DNA of 64,000 bases from Salvator merianae (taxonomy: Eukaryota > Chordata > Lepidosauria > Squamata > Teiidae). Below the pieces are notes generated by a model, which worked only from the letters and a program-made list of their open reading frames with translations, was not told the DNA's origin and made no database searches. Position numbers and translations under genes: made by a program. Position 1 is the first letter of the stretch. The number at the start of each line of letters is the position of its first letter. Below are positions 1 through 11,194 of this stretch, piece by piece. The stretch spans positions 7,615,035 to 7,679,034 of the forward strand of contig QVOM02000053.1 of assembly GCA_003586115.2 (NCBI GenBank). The letters are read 5' to 3'.

Positions 1-24
1 CTTTTCCATTTATTTTTTTCTTAG

Positions 25-115
25 CTCTCTACTGCAGTCTGGATTTTCAAATATTGCTGGCCAGTTCATCGTCCTTCGGAATTATAGGGTGTGTTTTAAA
101 GAGGCATCTACGGTG
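25..115 (+). CDS. ACD: ACD exon A1 in window: OB-fold strand segment
   Basis: The acceptor is a T-rich tract ending ttag at 21-24 and the donor is GTAAGG at 116. The first base completes a codon and the exon ends in phase 0. It encodes [20 protein letters not shown] and onward, aligning with human [21 protein letters not shown] of the OB fold. Confidence 0.85.
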
Positions 116-2356
116 GTAAGGCACACAAATGTTCTTTTTTATATATCTATATCTATAACTATTATTGGAGGATAAGCACTGAACAATTATTTTCATTGCT
201 CAGTTCCAGGTACACAGACCTGCTGTTGTTTTGATTGCTAATCATTTCACTGACGAGAATACAAATAGTACTATCCATATGAATAAACAAACAAAAGTAT
301 ACATAGTGTGTTTAATTTTGACTCATCCATGGCTGAATCCTGTACAAGAGATTGGGCAGGCCACATGTTTCCCCCCAGTAATGCAGCCAGCTCTGAGTTC
401 AGGTGCCCAGAGGGGAGATCCTACTTACAAGATGAGCCATTTAAAAGGAAGGTATTATGCTGGTATGTCAGTGCCCGCGTGTTCAGAAATTCTATTCCTC
501 AGTGCTCCTCATGTAATAACATATTGCTCTTCCAAGGTTATGCCTTGTTTTATTTGAAGCACACATATGTTCTTGATATACAACTTTTGAGAGGAATTGC
601 TACTATCTGTTCAGTTGTTCCGCAGATGTGTTTTGGATAGGACAGCTCCCACTGGGTCAGAGACCAAGATTTGTGCATGTTGGCTTTGTCCCAACCTTTT
701 TTGGAGGTACATGGGACAATTGTAGCCAGGATCAGTGAACATGGTTGGAAGTCTTGGTATAGCTGGGAGCCTCAATTAGGCTGAATTCCTTACAATGCTG
801 GTGTGACAAGGAAGGACAAGCACATGTGTGGATGCTGTAGCCCAGTTTGCACAACCGGCCTAGTATTGTCTACACAGACAATTCCAGGCTGGTCAAAGCA
901 AGATGGGTTGGAGCCATTCACATTTTGTGCTCTAGAATATCTATGTTATGATACAGCTTGCAAAATGCAAATGGCTGGAACAGAAGAGGTGTGAAGGCGC
1001 CATTCCCGGACCGTTTTCCGGGTTTTCCAAACAGCAATAAGGGACATAGGCGATTAAGAAGTGATTATTTGCAAGATTAGGTTCTTCCCATACACCAAAT
1101 AAAAGTATGAATTGCAGTTAACTTGTGTGTATGTGAGTGTGTGTGTATGTCTCTTTAGGGATTGACATTTTTTCTCAAAGATCTTTTGAAAGATTTACTG
1201 TAATGACACACAAAGCATTTCTGTCTAAGAAAAATCTTACTTGGTTTCTTTTTTGTTTATTTTTGGCCTGCATCTACCGCAACATTTTGTCTGAGCTTAG
1301 GGGTTTATTGGAACTGTTAAAGCCAAAGATATATAATATCTCTTAACGTCTCTTGCCCTGAGACCTAGGGTATAGGGCACGGTGAAAAATGAATAAATAA
1401 AATGTATCCCATGATATATTATTTGAGAATGGCTCTTGTGGAGGTGGAAAGAGGCCTTTATTTTTAAAATTCCAAGAATTGCTGGGAGTCTTTGTGAGAC
1501 ACCTATTGGCCTTCCGTAGAAAAGCAGGGACCGTTTCTTTGTTCTGAGGTAAATTTGTGTCAGACAGAAAGAAGAGAGAAGCTATAAGATTCCTTCCTCC
1601 TTTGTGAGTTAATATTTTCAAAAATTCATACTTATTCACCCTTGTCCTCAGAAAAAAAAAGGATGGATGAAAAGCTGCCGTCCTCCTCTTTCCCATAATC
1701 TGTTGTTTTTCTGTAATTTCTGAGGCGGAATCTCCTCAGAGTCCATCCTGAGGTAGGAGACTTTAGGCAGCTAATCTGAGGAGGTAAAAAAAAAATCCTG
1801 AATGGACAACAAATTGCTTGCAAGGTCTGTTATAGCTGTCTGTTTTCTGCTGGCAAATAACCAAAACGCCTTTTGGGATTTTTAGGCCGAATTAGTGTGA
1901 AGGCCTTGATTTGGTGGTGGGGACAGGAGCCATTTTCTCTGGCAGTAAAATTTCCAGTGATTTCTGCCTTTCTACATTTCAGTGCTTGATTTATGAAAGA
2001 CTTTTGTCCCCTTTGCCCNNNNNNNNNNNNNNNNNNNNNNNNNNNNNNNNNNNNNNNNNNNNNNNNNNNNNNNNNNNNNNNNNNNNNNNNNNNNNNNNNN
2101 NNNNNNNNNNNNNNNNNNNNNNNNNNNNNNNNNNNNNNNNNNNNNNNNNNNNNNNNNNNNNNNNNNNNNNNNNNNNNNNNNNNNNNNNNNNNNNNNNNNN
2201 NNNNNNNNNNNNNNNNAACTTGTATTTTTTTTTTTTTGCAAGGGATAAATTTTATCTTATTAAATACTCAGGTATATATCTGTATGTGTGTGTATATATA
2301 CACACACATACAGATATATATTTCTGTATATACAGGTATATACAGAAGTATATATT

Positions 2357-2392
<36 letters not shown>

Positions 2393-2545
2393 TGTTCAAA
2401 CAAGAAGTAAACTGACATTTCTGCTATCCTTCAATGGTGGAAAATCATATATATATATATATATATCTGTATGTGTGTGTGTGTATATATATATACACAC
2501 AGATATATATTTCTGTATATACAGGTATATTCAGAAGTATATATC

Positions 2546-2583
<38 letters not shown>

Positions 2584-5500
2584 CACACACACATACACAG
2601 ACACATACAGATATATATATATATGATTTTTCACCATTGAAGGAAAGCAGAAATGTCAGTTTAATTCTTGCTTGAACATCTACCTATTTTCCCAAAATGA
2701 CGTGCAAAATTAACCTGGATGCACATCAAAGATTTGAATTAAAAAAAATTACAGTAAAATGCATATATTTATGCTTCATCTTTATGTGAGTCATGTGGCA
2801 CAAATTGCTAATTTGGCACTTTATTCATTACGAAACATATAGGAAGACCTTAACACATTTACTCATTTTATTACTTGCATTGTAACCTGAATCTGCTGAT
2901 TCAGTGACTGTCGGAAGCCGGAATAGCAACTTGTAAATCTGATGGATTTTCAATTTTTTTAAAAAATGCATTAATTGCTGTGTTCCCTGTCTTCTAAATA
3001 ATTCAAACCCATTTCTAAGCCAGTTTGAAGGGAGCCTTTTTTTAAAAATTAAATTAATTTATTTATTTATGCATCAAACAATCAGACTATACAAAGCAGT
3101 TATGGAAGGGAACCTTCTTCCAGGACAGACAAAACCTAATTTTGTCTCTTTCATTTGCAGGAGGATTGTGAATTTTATCTTCTGCTCGACCATTTCCGCA
3201 TAATGCCTATGAAGAGGCAGGAGATGAAGCAGGTGGACTGGTGAGACATCTCCAGTTCTTTATTTTATGATCGTTTGAGGCATGTACACGTATGGATCGA
3301 GGACAGTGGCTCAGTACAAGTCTCAGAAGAAACCAGACATTTCACCATTTGAACAAAACCCTGTTTTTATAGCTCTCTTAATATGATTCAGTAACTTTTA
3401 GTTAGGCCAGGAGCTCTCTAATGTCAACATGATATGTCCCTTTTTGTTTCTATCATACCTTAATGTTGTTTCTCATTCTTGAGTAACATAAATCTACCCA
3501 GAATTAGGATCTTTTTTTTTCACGCTCTCCCTGAAGAAGGTTTTTTGTTCAAGAGCAAATATCGTGATTATCACGTGAGGTTTTTTTTTTGTGGTTGCTC
3601 GGTTGGTTCCAGTGAAACTTTTGATTTTCCTGTTACTGGTCCATATTTATTTTTAATGGCTGTTTGCTATTGCTTCCCATGGTATACAGTTAAAAACTTC
3701 TTGCCTCTGGTATTAGAGCTGCAAGTTCGATCTGGTAGATCCACCATCAGTCATAAAAAAAATATTTTTTTAGAAATATCACACAAGAATAAAAAAAAAA
3801 AGAGAGATGTCTCATCCTTGGTGTTACCATACGGTTGCAGTAAAACAGTGGATCGAAAACCATAATTTATTTTTCCCTTTGTTATTCTTGCAAGGTCTGT
3901 TTTAATTTTCATTCTTTTATATGTACACATAAGGTTAATTGTATGTAAACATCTTTTTCTTTTTTCTTTTTCCTATTTTATGCCCATATTTTATTAAATT
4001 GACAACAAAAATCAATCAACATTACCTGTAACAGAGGTGGACCTATGCAGTCTGCAAGGGGAAGTTATACATTTGGAATTCCTGATTTGTGAATCAACCA
4101 TACTTCATAACTATTTCATGTGTTATGAATTGCCTTTAGGTCATTCTTACATACATTTAAAGGAGGCTGTGTACATTCTTGTGTGATATTTCTAAAAAAA
4201 TAAATACAACTGTAGCCAGAAATGTAACCAGCTATGTGTCTGAAGGCAGGATATGCATTTTTCATGACGACTTCTCTGTTTATGAGAGGGTTGTAGTAGA
4301 TGGGCTTCTTCCTCCATACTGGCCATTGAGGTAGGGAATAGGAACTGTACTGATGCAGCATTCTAATCCTCTTGCTGGATTAATTTTTAATTGTTAGAAG
4401 TTATAGTTTCCTTTTTTCTGTCTGCAAATGATTGTTGTTCATATGTGCATTTTAGAAAACAACAATTCTTCAAATTTAATAGCATTCCCTAATTTATGGT
4501 GAGATCCCACCTGGAATTCTAGTTCTTTCTTTCTTCTATCTTAAAAGTTCACTGATGAAATTCTAGTTGGCTCTGCATAGTTACCTGAGATTTTGATTAT
4601 GATGAAAAGCTGGAAGTTTAAGATGTCAATATTTTTATAGCAATCGGGAGCCATCAGTGCTACAGAAGATAAAAGAAATCTGGATGTAAGTACATTGTCC
4701 AAAATGTGCTCCTTTCTTTTTGACTTCATAAGTAATACATGTTTTAAGTGAGCTGTTAATATCCAATTAGGTTTCTGCTCTGCACAAAGCAGTAAGCTTT
4801 TTAGCATGCCAAATGTATAATATTTTTAGTACATAACCTTTCACTCCCAATCCAAAATAGAGGTTTTAATTACACCTTCGGGATAAAAATGCAAATAAAT
4901 AAATAAATAAAACTCCCATCCTTGGTAGAATCACGTAGCATTGAATAAAATGGGGAAAATAAAATAATTTTGAAGCCGGCTTGAAGATTTTGCTTAACTG
5001 GAGTATCTTTTATTTGCATTTTAGGAGAAGCCTTGCCTTACAACCCTGGTCCAGTACAGGTATGACCTGGTGACTGTAGAATATTTTTGAATTAAAATAT
5101 GATCTCAACCACTTTATACTATTTCTAAGCATTAAGATTTGCAGAGCAGAAGTGTTCTCCTTTTTGCTCATTAAGGAATCAGTGTAGCAAGTGAACAAGG
5201 ATCAGTTTGCATCCCCATCTAAATACTGTGCTTGGTGGAAAGTTTAAATCTCTCATCCCATCCCCATATTGCGATTGCTTCGTTTTTTATTTGTACCAGT
5301 ATCAGGCTAACTATGGTAATTCAAGACCAGAAAAAAATAGCTTGGAGTACTACATCAGGTCCTCAGTCAAGGGGTTTATTACTTCAGCATTCAGCTAAGG
5401 ATTGACCCTTTGCATCTTGTTAGGCTATTGCAAAATTACTGCTCAGTTTGCATTTCTTGCTTATGGCACAACATTTTTAACCCAAATGGTTATTCCCAAG

Positions 5501-8500
5501 ACTTCTGACACAGGCATATACTATATATTTTATTTTTTTGGCTAGGTTCATGGCCTCTGTTTCCTAGTGGGAAAAGTGATCGGACTCTGGTTTTTAAGTA
5601 ACTGTCTACTTATTTGTCCATTTCCCTTTCCTATTAAGAACCCTCATCTGTTTCTGATGTACTGAGAGAGATAAAGCAGGAACAACTTGGCACTTTGAAA
5701 CAAAATGTTGAAGACTGCCTCAATTTATTGGACTCTGGCCAGATGTTGGATTCTGAGCAGCTAGCTATATATCCAGACACCAAATGGCAAATGGAACGCA
5801 GGAAAGATAAGGTCTGTCTTTATGTGTCTTTGCTCTGGTTGTGACATTTCCACAGAAATCAGGGAGATAGCATATGGTATGAAATTTCAATTGTTAGAAA
5901 AATATGCAGACAATGAGGGAAGAATAGTATTTGTGAAGGGGTTATTAGATAATGTTTTAACAACCTTCCCCTTTAATTGAATCAAGGACAAAGAGCATTT
6001 TTTAACAAAACAATGAGGAAACAAATTCTTTTTATGGAAGAGGTGTATATATAGAGGGAAATTTGAATGCAGAGATAGAACAAGGCAATCTAAGAATCGC
6101 TAGAAGGAGAAATAATGTATTAAACATAAGCAAGTGGAGATTAACAGATGTATGTTCTAAATGGGTAAGTCAGTTACATGACCCAACACTTTGTTCAGGG
6201 AGATATAAAGTTTTTAGAAGTATAAATCACATAGTAATAAAGGATTCTAATAAATTAACTGTGAATAAGTAAGGGTAGAAACACTCTGGATATCTGATCA
6301 TGCTCCAATAGTAATAGAGATGGCATTTAAAAGACTACAAATAGAAAGAAGGTGGAGATTTGACCCTATAGTTTTAAGGAAACAGGAAAATATTGAAAAA
6401 TGAAAATGAAATAAGAGGATATTTTCAAATAAATAGTAATCAGGGAATAAGAGGTACAATAGTTTGGGAGGCATTTAAAGCAGTAATGAGAAGACCGTGT
6501 CTGACAATGGAAATTGGAATGAAAAGAGAAAAAAGAGAGACTAGTGAGAGAAATAGGAGAACTGTGAAAGGAATTTTATAGAATAAACCAAGAGAGAATA
6601 AAAACAAGGGTAGAACAGAAAAAGGTAGAATTAGATCAGTGTTTATCTAAAGTGTTAAAAAGCTGACAAAGTTATAAAGAACTCTGGATCTATTTAGTAG
6701 TAGCTGATAGTTTGTGAATCTAATGTGCTGTGTGTAGGATGCAGAAATGGTTCAAAATTTTTGGTTTCAGATGCACCAGGACACTTTTACAGTCCCATCT
6801 GAACTCTTGGCGATCAATGCTGAAAACCAGGCAGCACTTTGCAAGGCCTGCTCTGCCAGTGAGTACCATGGCTAAGCCACTATAAGGAAGTAATGGGGTA
6901 TTTTGAGAATGGGAACACATGGCCTCTCCATGTGTTGTTGGACTTCAACTCTGATCAGCTCCATGACTACAGTTCAGAAATGATAGTCTGTTTGCCAGTG
7001 TTCCTTTTTGGTGTATATGTGAACCTTAGACTTCCATTGCTGGATATTATTTGTTTTAGTTGCAACTTATAAAGAGGATAAAGTCTAACAAGTACAAGGC
7101 ACTGAGGGTGAGTTTCTGTGGTCAGAGAACTCTATAGCTATAATTAGTAGCTACCGACTGGTCCCTAGACAGATACACAAAGGAGAGTACACAATGTATA
7201 TTGAGACATATTGGCTGTTTCCATTTTCTGTCCTGCTCAGGCCCTCTGGTGATCCAGCGATTAAGAGCACTGGGTTAGAACCCAGGAATCCGTCAGTTTG
7301 AATCCCTGCTCTCCTGTGGAAATTCATTGGGTCTTCCTAGCTATGGCTAAAATAACCTCATAGCCTTGTTAGTGCTGTGTGAAAGGCAAAGGCTAAGAAT
7401 AAACCCTGACAGAAAATCCAGAGTGGAGCCTCTAAGAGAGTTGCTCCCCCCAAAAAATAAAATAATAAAAAAAAACCCAAATACACCACACTACCCATCT
7501 ACTCTTTCACACAACGGTTGACAACAGCTAGATTGTTTCTTCCATCTTCCTTTACTTTCAGTTCAGCTGGACTGAAGAATTAGTCTTGTTATTTAAGTAA
7601 TAGCGCTATTTTGAGAAAATCTGCAATCAGTCATTTTTTCCTGAAATAGGGTATTGCATGCTTTAGGTGGGACATAGCGTAGCTATGGTGGGATTGCCAC
7701 AGATACATGTGGCAATTCCACCATATCAGCACTGTAATGGTGCTTTATTCCCCCCGTCTGGATGGGGCCTAGGCTACATTGTATGGTTATCTTCAGGAAA
7801 TATTGTATATTCTGAACTTCTGCATTGGCTTATAGGGAATCATAGACTGAACTATGAGACTATTGGATTTGCATGTCTCTGAAGCATCTCTTTTGGTGAA
7901 TGGGTACTGAAAGTCAGGCTGTCCTTCTTACAGAGCCCTTACGTTCCACCTCCTCGTTTTCTGAGGAGATCCATTTTGGCCATGCTTGGGCAAGGAGACT
8001 CTCTACTTACTTTGGTTACATACAAGTTTTCCTTGAAAGAGAGAATTTCCCGAAACCTTTTAATGTGCTGCATTGTCAGATTTCTCCAAGTTTAGATTTC
8101 CATTTGCAGACATTTCTTTACTCAGCTAGGTAACTTCTTCCATGCAAAGGCCTTTGTACTGAAGATATTACCTAGTCAAATAGCTATGTGTATGCAAATA
8201 GAATACTCACTTCGGAGAACTCGAATAACCCAGTACGTTAGCCCTGAACTACAAATATGTGCCATTTTTAAAGTTTTCAGTGCTTCTTTCTCATGATAAT
8301 CCTGACCACAGGATTTTCTGCACTTTCTAAAGCCTGTTTGCAGAGAGACAGAGTTGTCTATGTTCTTGTTTTTAACAGCAGACTCTGAAAATCTGGATGG
8401 TTCCTTAGAAAATCCTTGGGACATATTTCCAGGAATGACTTTGCTGTCCTCCACTGGTGAGTTTTTGTGTTGTCGATCAGCTTCTTGTGGAAAGAGGTAC

Positions 8501-11139
8501 TTTCTTCTGTGTACAGGCAACTTATTTTTCTTTTGGCCTAGGCCAGAAATGATGGGATATTATTTCTGGAATTTTTAGCAGAAAGTGAAGTCAAGATGAT
8601 AGGACATATAAATGATATGAAAAGTTAGCATTTGTTCCTTTTTAAAGTCCTTTTGTTCTATTACAACTTTTACAGTAGGAGTTACCAGGATGCTGAGTGT
8701 TCTTTATGTAAAATTATGTTTTTATCGGTTTTGGTGTCCATTTTTTTATTTAGTGATAACCTCATATGAACCTAGTTCACTTACTTAACCCTCTCATTTT
8801 AAGAAAAATGGCAAAACTGCTGGCAGAAATAGCACATAGCTATTTGCTATCTGCACGTATCCAGCGTTACTTGTGTACCAGCTGCAGGAAGTCTGCTTCT
8901 GATCACAATGTTTGCTTTGCACTCTTCTGGCTTTGAAGTTACTGTTTTTATTGTTTGGCAGACGTATCTGGCACAGCACCTAGCCTTCCCAACACACAGC
9001 AGGTGCTCCTGGCTAGCACTGCGGAGGAAGAAGAAACTCCGTGCGGCAACAGCTGCAGCCCAGATCTGGAGGCTCATGCACATATACCTTGCTGTAGTTA
9101 TGGGCAGGATCCCTCAGGAAGCACTACATTCCCAACTTGCAAAGAATCTGCAAATCAGGAAACAAGCGCACTGAATACGACCGGTGAAGCGGGCAGAATT
9201 TCAGATATTGATGACAGCGTTCCCTGTGGAGAGCCTCTGAACAATCCACATTTGAACACTATGTGCCTTCTCTCTTCTGCTGATCCTCCTGCTAGGAAAG
9301 ATTTATCTCTTGGGGTATTGTCTGACAGTATTGAAGGAGACCATCTTGCCCATTTGCAAAAGAATACAGTGGTGGTGAGGGAAGCTGGAGAGAAATCCCT
9401 TCATGCCAACAGGAAATCTGTGATAGCTAAAAGGAAAAAAATTCCCAGTGAGGAGGAATGTATGGAGATTTCTTCCAGTCCAGACTGTATGAATCATACT
9501 ACTCAAGAGCAGGCTTTTCCTGTAGCCTTTCCAAAATCTACTAATCCAGTATTTCAGAAATCACCCTTGAGATTTATGAGCGTGCCCAAAAGGAGCCGTA
9601 CGGAGGAGGTCCAAGTTGTACAGCAGCAGGTACCTGCCCAGTTCAAATGTACAAATGGACTTCGAGAAAAAAGAAGGGATGAAGAAGAAGTCACCACTAG
9701 AAGACTAGAAAAATACCCAGGAGTTAAGCAACTGGTAAATCTTGATAAGAATGAAGGATAATGCTTGTAAAACTTTCCATAATTGGGTTTAAGGTGGTGA
9801 TTTTTGAAAGTGAAAGTAAGAGCTCCATTATAGTTGCTTAAGAAAACCTAGTGTCTACTCTGACATCTTCAATTTTGCATAAGCAGTAGTAATTCCTCTG
9901 CAGCGTTTATGTCCACAAAATTCGTGGTTCTCTGATTGAGTAACCATGCAAGCTCTCTTATTCATAACTCACTTATTTGTGACTGGAGGAAGAGAGCCAT
10001 AGCACCTTCCTGCTGCCTGTTCCCCTGCCTTACCCAGCTGCCATTTTTGAGGACACTTTTCTATTGCTTTCATCTTTCCCTCTCGCCCTTTCCCTTCCCT
10101 CCTGTATCACTTCCTGCCTTTTCAAACCCTTTTGTTGCTCCGCTCTTCCGCTCTATACCTTCTCCCAGCTTCATTAAAAACTTTCATACTCCGCTCCTTG
10201 TTGCTGCACATGCCTGGTTTTTCCCTGAGCCTTTTGCTTTTTCTGATTAGCCTTCACACTTTGCCTTCCTCATTCTTCATGTGTTTAACTGCTCCCCTGC
10301 TGCAGCCTTTGCTCCTTCCATTCTCCTTGCCTCCTATTACACATGAGCCTTTGTGGGGGAAGGCTGAGGTTTTTGCAGTGTTTTCTGCTGTGTTGGCTTC
10401 CCTTCTGATGGCAACAAATGAGCCATTTTTTAACGATGGTATTTATATATGGGAAAAACTTTCGCTCTGCCCTTCTGTTCCCGTTTACCCAATAATGTCG
10501 TATTCACCGATGCTTTATTCACAAAAGTTTTTCAGAATCAAACTCATGTAAATATGGAGGGATGACTCTATGCATGATTCCGATGATAGACAGATATACA
10601 GGATTTACCAGGTATGCTGCATAGCATGATCCTTTCTTGTGTCTTTTTCTTTGTCCCAGGGAGAGTGTTTTGGCAGTAAGTTAGCTTCTTAACCCTCAGG
10701 CCTAACTTCAAATTCAGTCTGTCTCTCTCCCTTTCTCCAGGACTGTAGAAGAAGGGCTCCTATTCATGTTTCATACAATTCAGTAACACCTGAACTCTGC
10801 TCCAAAGTGGCCTCAACAAGGCAAGTGTCTCTCCAAGATACTAGTACTAGAAGTGAGATGGGGTTGCACAGAGGACTATATTCCTAAAGTCAAAAAGAAC
10901 CATGTCAGTTACTAATTAACAATAACTCTAGGAGGATAAAAGCTGTGAAAAATTCTGCACTTCTTAAGACCTTGCTTAATTACCTATCTGTCTGCATAAA
11001 GGACAGAGCAGGCAAGAATAATCTGCTTATCTTCAAAAGCTTGTAATGTTGACAGTTTTACTGTTTTTTTCTTCTCAGGATCTCAAGAGCACTGCTGGGA
11101 TGGGCACAGTGGATTTTCAGCAGTGTGCAGAAGCAATAA
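25..11139 (+). CDS. ACD: ACD (TPP1), shelterin component, 5'-partial, 10 coding exons
   Basis: TPP1 bridges POT1 to TIN2 in the telomere-capping shelterin complex and recruits telomerase through its OB fold. Joined exons are 25-115, 3161-3240, 4641-4685, 5025-5059, 5639-5811, 6771-6858, 8379-8456, 8962-9629, 10741-10820 and 11079-11139, giving 465 residues to a TAA. Reading phase is continuous at all nine junctions. Recognition rests on ordered similarity to human TPP1 as I remember it: [14 protein letters not shown] (human AEFYLQVDRFSLLP), then [13 protein letters not shown] (LSLSQLLDEMREDQ), [13 protein letters not shown] ([13 protein letters not shown]) and the C-terminal [11 protein letters not shown] (PQLMAWALHFL). 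The first exons, with most of the OB fold and the TEL patch, lie before the window. The 668-nt exon is low in recognisable motifs and makes the protein longer than mammalian TPP1. Identity is firm; exact exon ends are inferred from splice sites. Confidence 0.93.
1325..1405 (+). repeat. LINE 3' tail (L2/CR1-like)
   Basis: The stretch reads ttgccctgagacctagggta..gggca, followed by an A-rich aataaataaaa end, the same 3' motif found at about ten other places in the window. Confidence 0.55.
2019..2216. other. Assembly gap (198 N)
   Basis: A run of N inside an ACD intron. The adjoining poly-T and TA-rich sequence probably explains the failure to assemble. Any open frame through it is meaningless. 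Confidence 0.99.
2272..2390. repeat. TA/TG/CA microsatellite
   Basis: Alternating (TA)n, (TG)n and (CA)n blocks with short TCTGTATATACAGG spacers. A very similar block recurs at 2447-2624. Confidence 0.9.
2391..2680. repeat. Long inverted repeat with TA/TG core
   Basis: The left arm 2391-2446 starts gatgttcaaacaagaag; the right arm 2625-2680 ends cttgcttgaacatc. The arms are about 56 bp with only a few mismatches, around a ~180-bp TA/TG-rich centre. It could be a palindromic MITE expanded by its microsatellite, or a snap-back duplication. Confidence 0.85.
3161..3240 (+). CDS. ACD: ACD exon A2: end of OB fold
   Basis: The acceptor is tcatttgcag and the donor is GTGAGA. It is read from phase 0 as [20 protein letters not shown], matching human PAEFYLQVDRFSLLPTEQP. 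This is the strongest single match to the TPP1 OB fold. It ends in phase 2. Confidence 0.93.
4641..4685 (+). CDS. ACD: ACD exon A3 (45 nt)
   Basis: A small exon with acceptor atttttatag and donor GTAAGT. The junction codon gives Cys, then [14 protein letters not shown], matching human CNQDLDVQKKLYDCL just after the OB fold. It is too short to find by frame length; phase and similarity decide it. Confidence 0.88.
4850..4912 (+). repeat. LINE 3' tail (L2/CR1-like)
   Basis: A degenerate copy: accttcgggataaaaatg followed by caaataaataaataaataaa. Confidence 0.5.
5025..5059 (+). CDS. ACD: ACD exon A4 (35 nt)
   Basis: The acceptor is tttgcattttag and the donor is GTATGA. It encodes [11 protein letters not shown] between the OB fold and the POT1-binding region, corresponding to human EEHLSESTSSNAG. 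Sequence similarity is weak; support comes from position, splice sites and exact phase fit (2 in, 1 out). Confidence 0.75.
5639..5811 (+). CDS. ACD: ACD exon A5: start of POT1-binding region
   Basis: The acceptor is ccctttcctattaag; the donor GTCTGT is weak. It encodes [19 protein letters not shown], then [12 protein letters not shown], and ends [11 protein letters not shown]. Human TPP1 has LSQLLDEMREDQ, ESCLTLEGP and THWAASRCKA in the same order, in the segment that contacts POT1. Confidence 0.92.
6057..6690 (+). mobile_element. L1-type LINE fragment (endonuclease end and linker)
   Basis: Translation in shifting frames gives [12 protein letters not shown], then [15 protein letters not shown] and [10 protein letters not shown], matching the order of L1 ORF2: endonuclease (GDFN, SDH) followed by the LWEAFKA motif. 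Frames are broken, so it is inactive. It sits inside an ACD intron in the gene's own orientation. Confidence 0.75.
6771..6858 (+). CDS. ACD: ACD exon A6: POT1-binding region
   Basis: The acceptor is ttggtttcag and the donor is GTGAGT. It encodes [20 protein letters not shown], matching human [20 protein letters not shown] residue for residue along the TVPS..L.I...NQ core. Phase is 0 in and 1 out. Confidence 0.93.
7240..7478 (+). mobile_element. tRNA-derived SINE
   Basis: It begins gccctctggtgatccagcga (A-box-like), has agtttgaatccct as a B box and ends in an A-rich run. The body tggaaattcattgggtcttc follows the tRNA part. The family was not named with certainty. Confidence 0.7.
7590..7725 (+). 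mobile_element. MITE copy 1, palindromic end ATGGTGGGATTGCCAC
   Basis: 7685-7724 is a near-perfect 40-bp palindrome. The whole segment aligns with the reverse complement of 24437-24580, so they are two copies of one dispersed element. Confidence 0.65.
8379..8456 (+). CDS. ACD: ACD exon A7 with tandem acceptor
   Basis: It encodes [20 protein letters not shown] in the Ser/Pro-rich linker. The acceptor reads aacagcag, a NAGNAG tandem: using the first AG starts the exon at 8379 (junction residues Thr-Asp), the second at 8382 (one Asn instead). Both keep frame. The donor is GTGAGT. Confidence 0.85.
8962..9629 (+). CDS. ACD: ACD exon A8: long variable linker
   Basis: The acceptor is attgtttggcag and the donor after CAGCAGCAG is GTACCT; phase is 1 in and 0 out. 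It encodes 222 residues, acidic and Ser/Thr-rich, opening [19 protein letters not shown] and ending near [17 protein letters not shown], which resembles human WEPPKRHRDGSA. A convincing match to the human FKEFVGLPCK segment was not seen. If the donor is not used, the frame stays open to a TAA at 9759. Confidence 0.88.
9630..9761 (+). other. Possible ACD read-through extension
   Basis: If the donor at 9630 is skipped, the frame continues 43 codons, rich in Arg/Lys/Glu, to TAA at 9759-9761. Such a product would lack the C-terminal TIN2-binding region. No positive sign of use was seen. Confidence 0.25.
9762..10740. other. ACD intron, pyrimidine-rich
   Basis: 10000-10330 is strongly C/T-rich, which creates spurious open frames. 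No gene or named repeat is seen. Confidence 0.6.
10741..10820 (+). CDS. ACD: ACD exon A9: TIN2-binding C-terminal region, GC donor
   Basis: The acceptor is ctccctttctccag. It encodes [18 protein letters not shown], matching human QYEYEPPCTSLCARVQAV. The donor is GCAAGT rather than GT, a known minor class whose remaining donor bases (AAG|GCAAGT) fit U1 well. It ends in phase 2. Confidence 0.9.
11079..11139 (+). CDS. ACD: ACD terminal coding exon A10 and stop
   Basis: The acceptor is gttttttttcttctcag. The junction codon is Arg, then [19 protein letters not shown] and TAA at 11137-11139, matching human RLPPQLMAWALHFLMDAQ at the TPP1 C-terminus, where TIN2 binds. Confidence 0.92.
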
Positions 11140-11188
11140 TATTGCCAATTTCAGGTTGGATTTATCTACCCCGTGCCTTTTTTCATGT

Positions 11189-11194
11189 ATTAAA
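11189..11194 (+). terminator. ACD putative polyadenylation signal ATTAAA
   Basis: ATTAAA lies 50 nt after the ACD stop codon and is the first hexamer variant downstream. Only the motif supports it. Confidence 0.45.

Larger units (their letters stand above)
116..3160. other. ACD intron with assembly gap and microsatellites
   Basis: No exon is seen. It holds the N gap, the TA/TG palindrome and a LINE tail near 1340-1405. Open frames here are short and composition-driven. Confidence 0.75.
6859..8378. other. ACD intron with SINE and MITE
   Basis: No exon is seen. It contains the SINE at 7240-7478 and the MITE at 7590-7725; 7726-8378 shows nothing recognisable. Confidence 0.6.

Noticed and set aside
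1911..2675. Open frame of 254 codons
   Set aside because: It runs through the N gap and then TA/TG repeats, giving Tyr-Ile repeats only.
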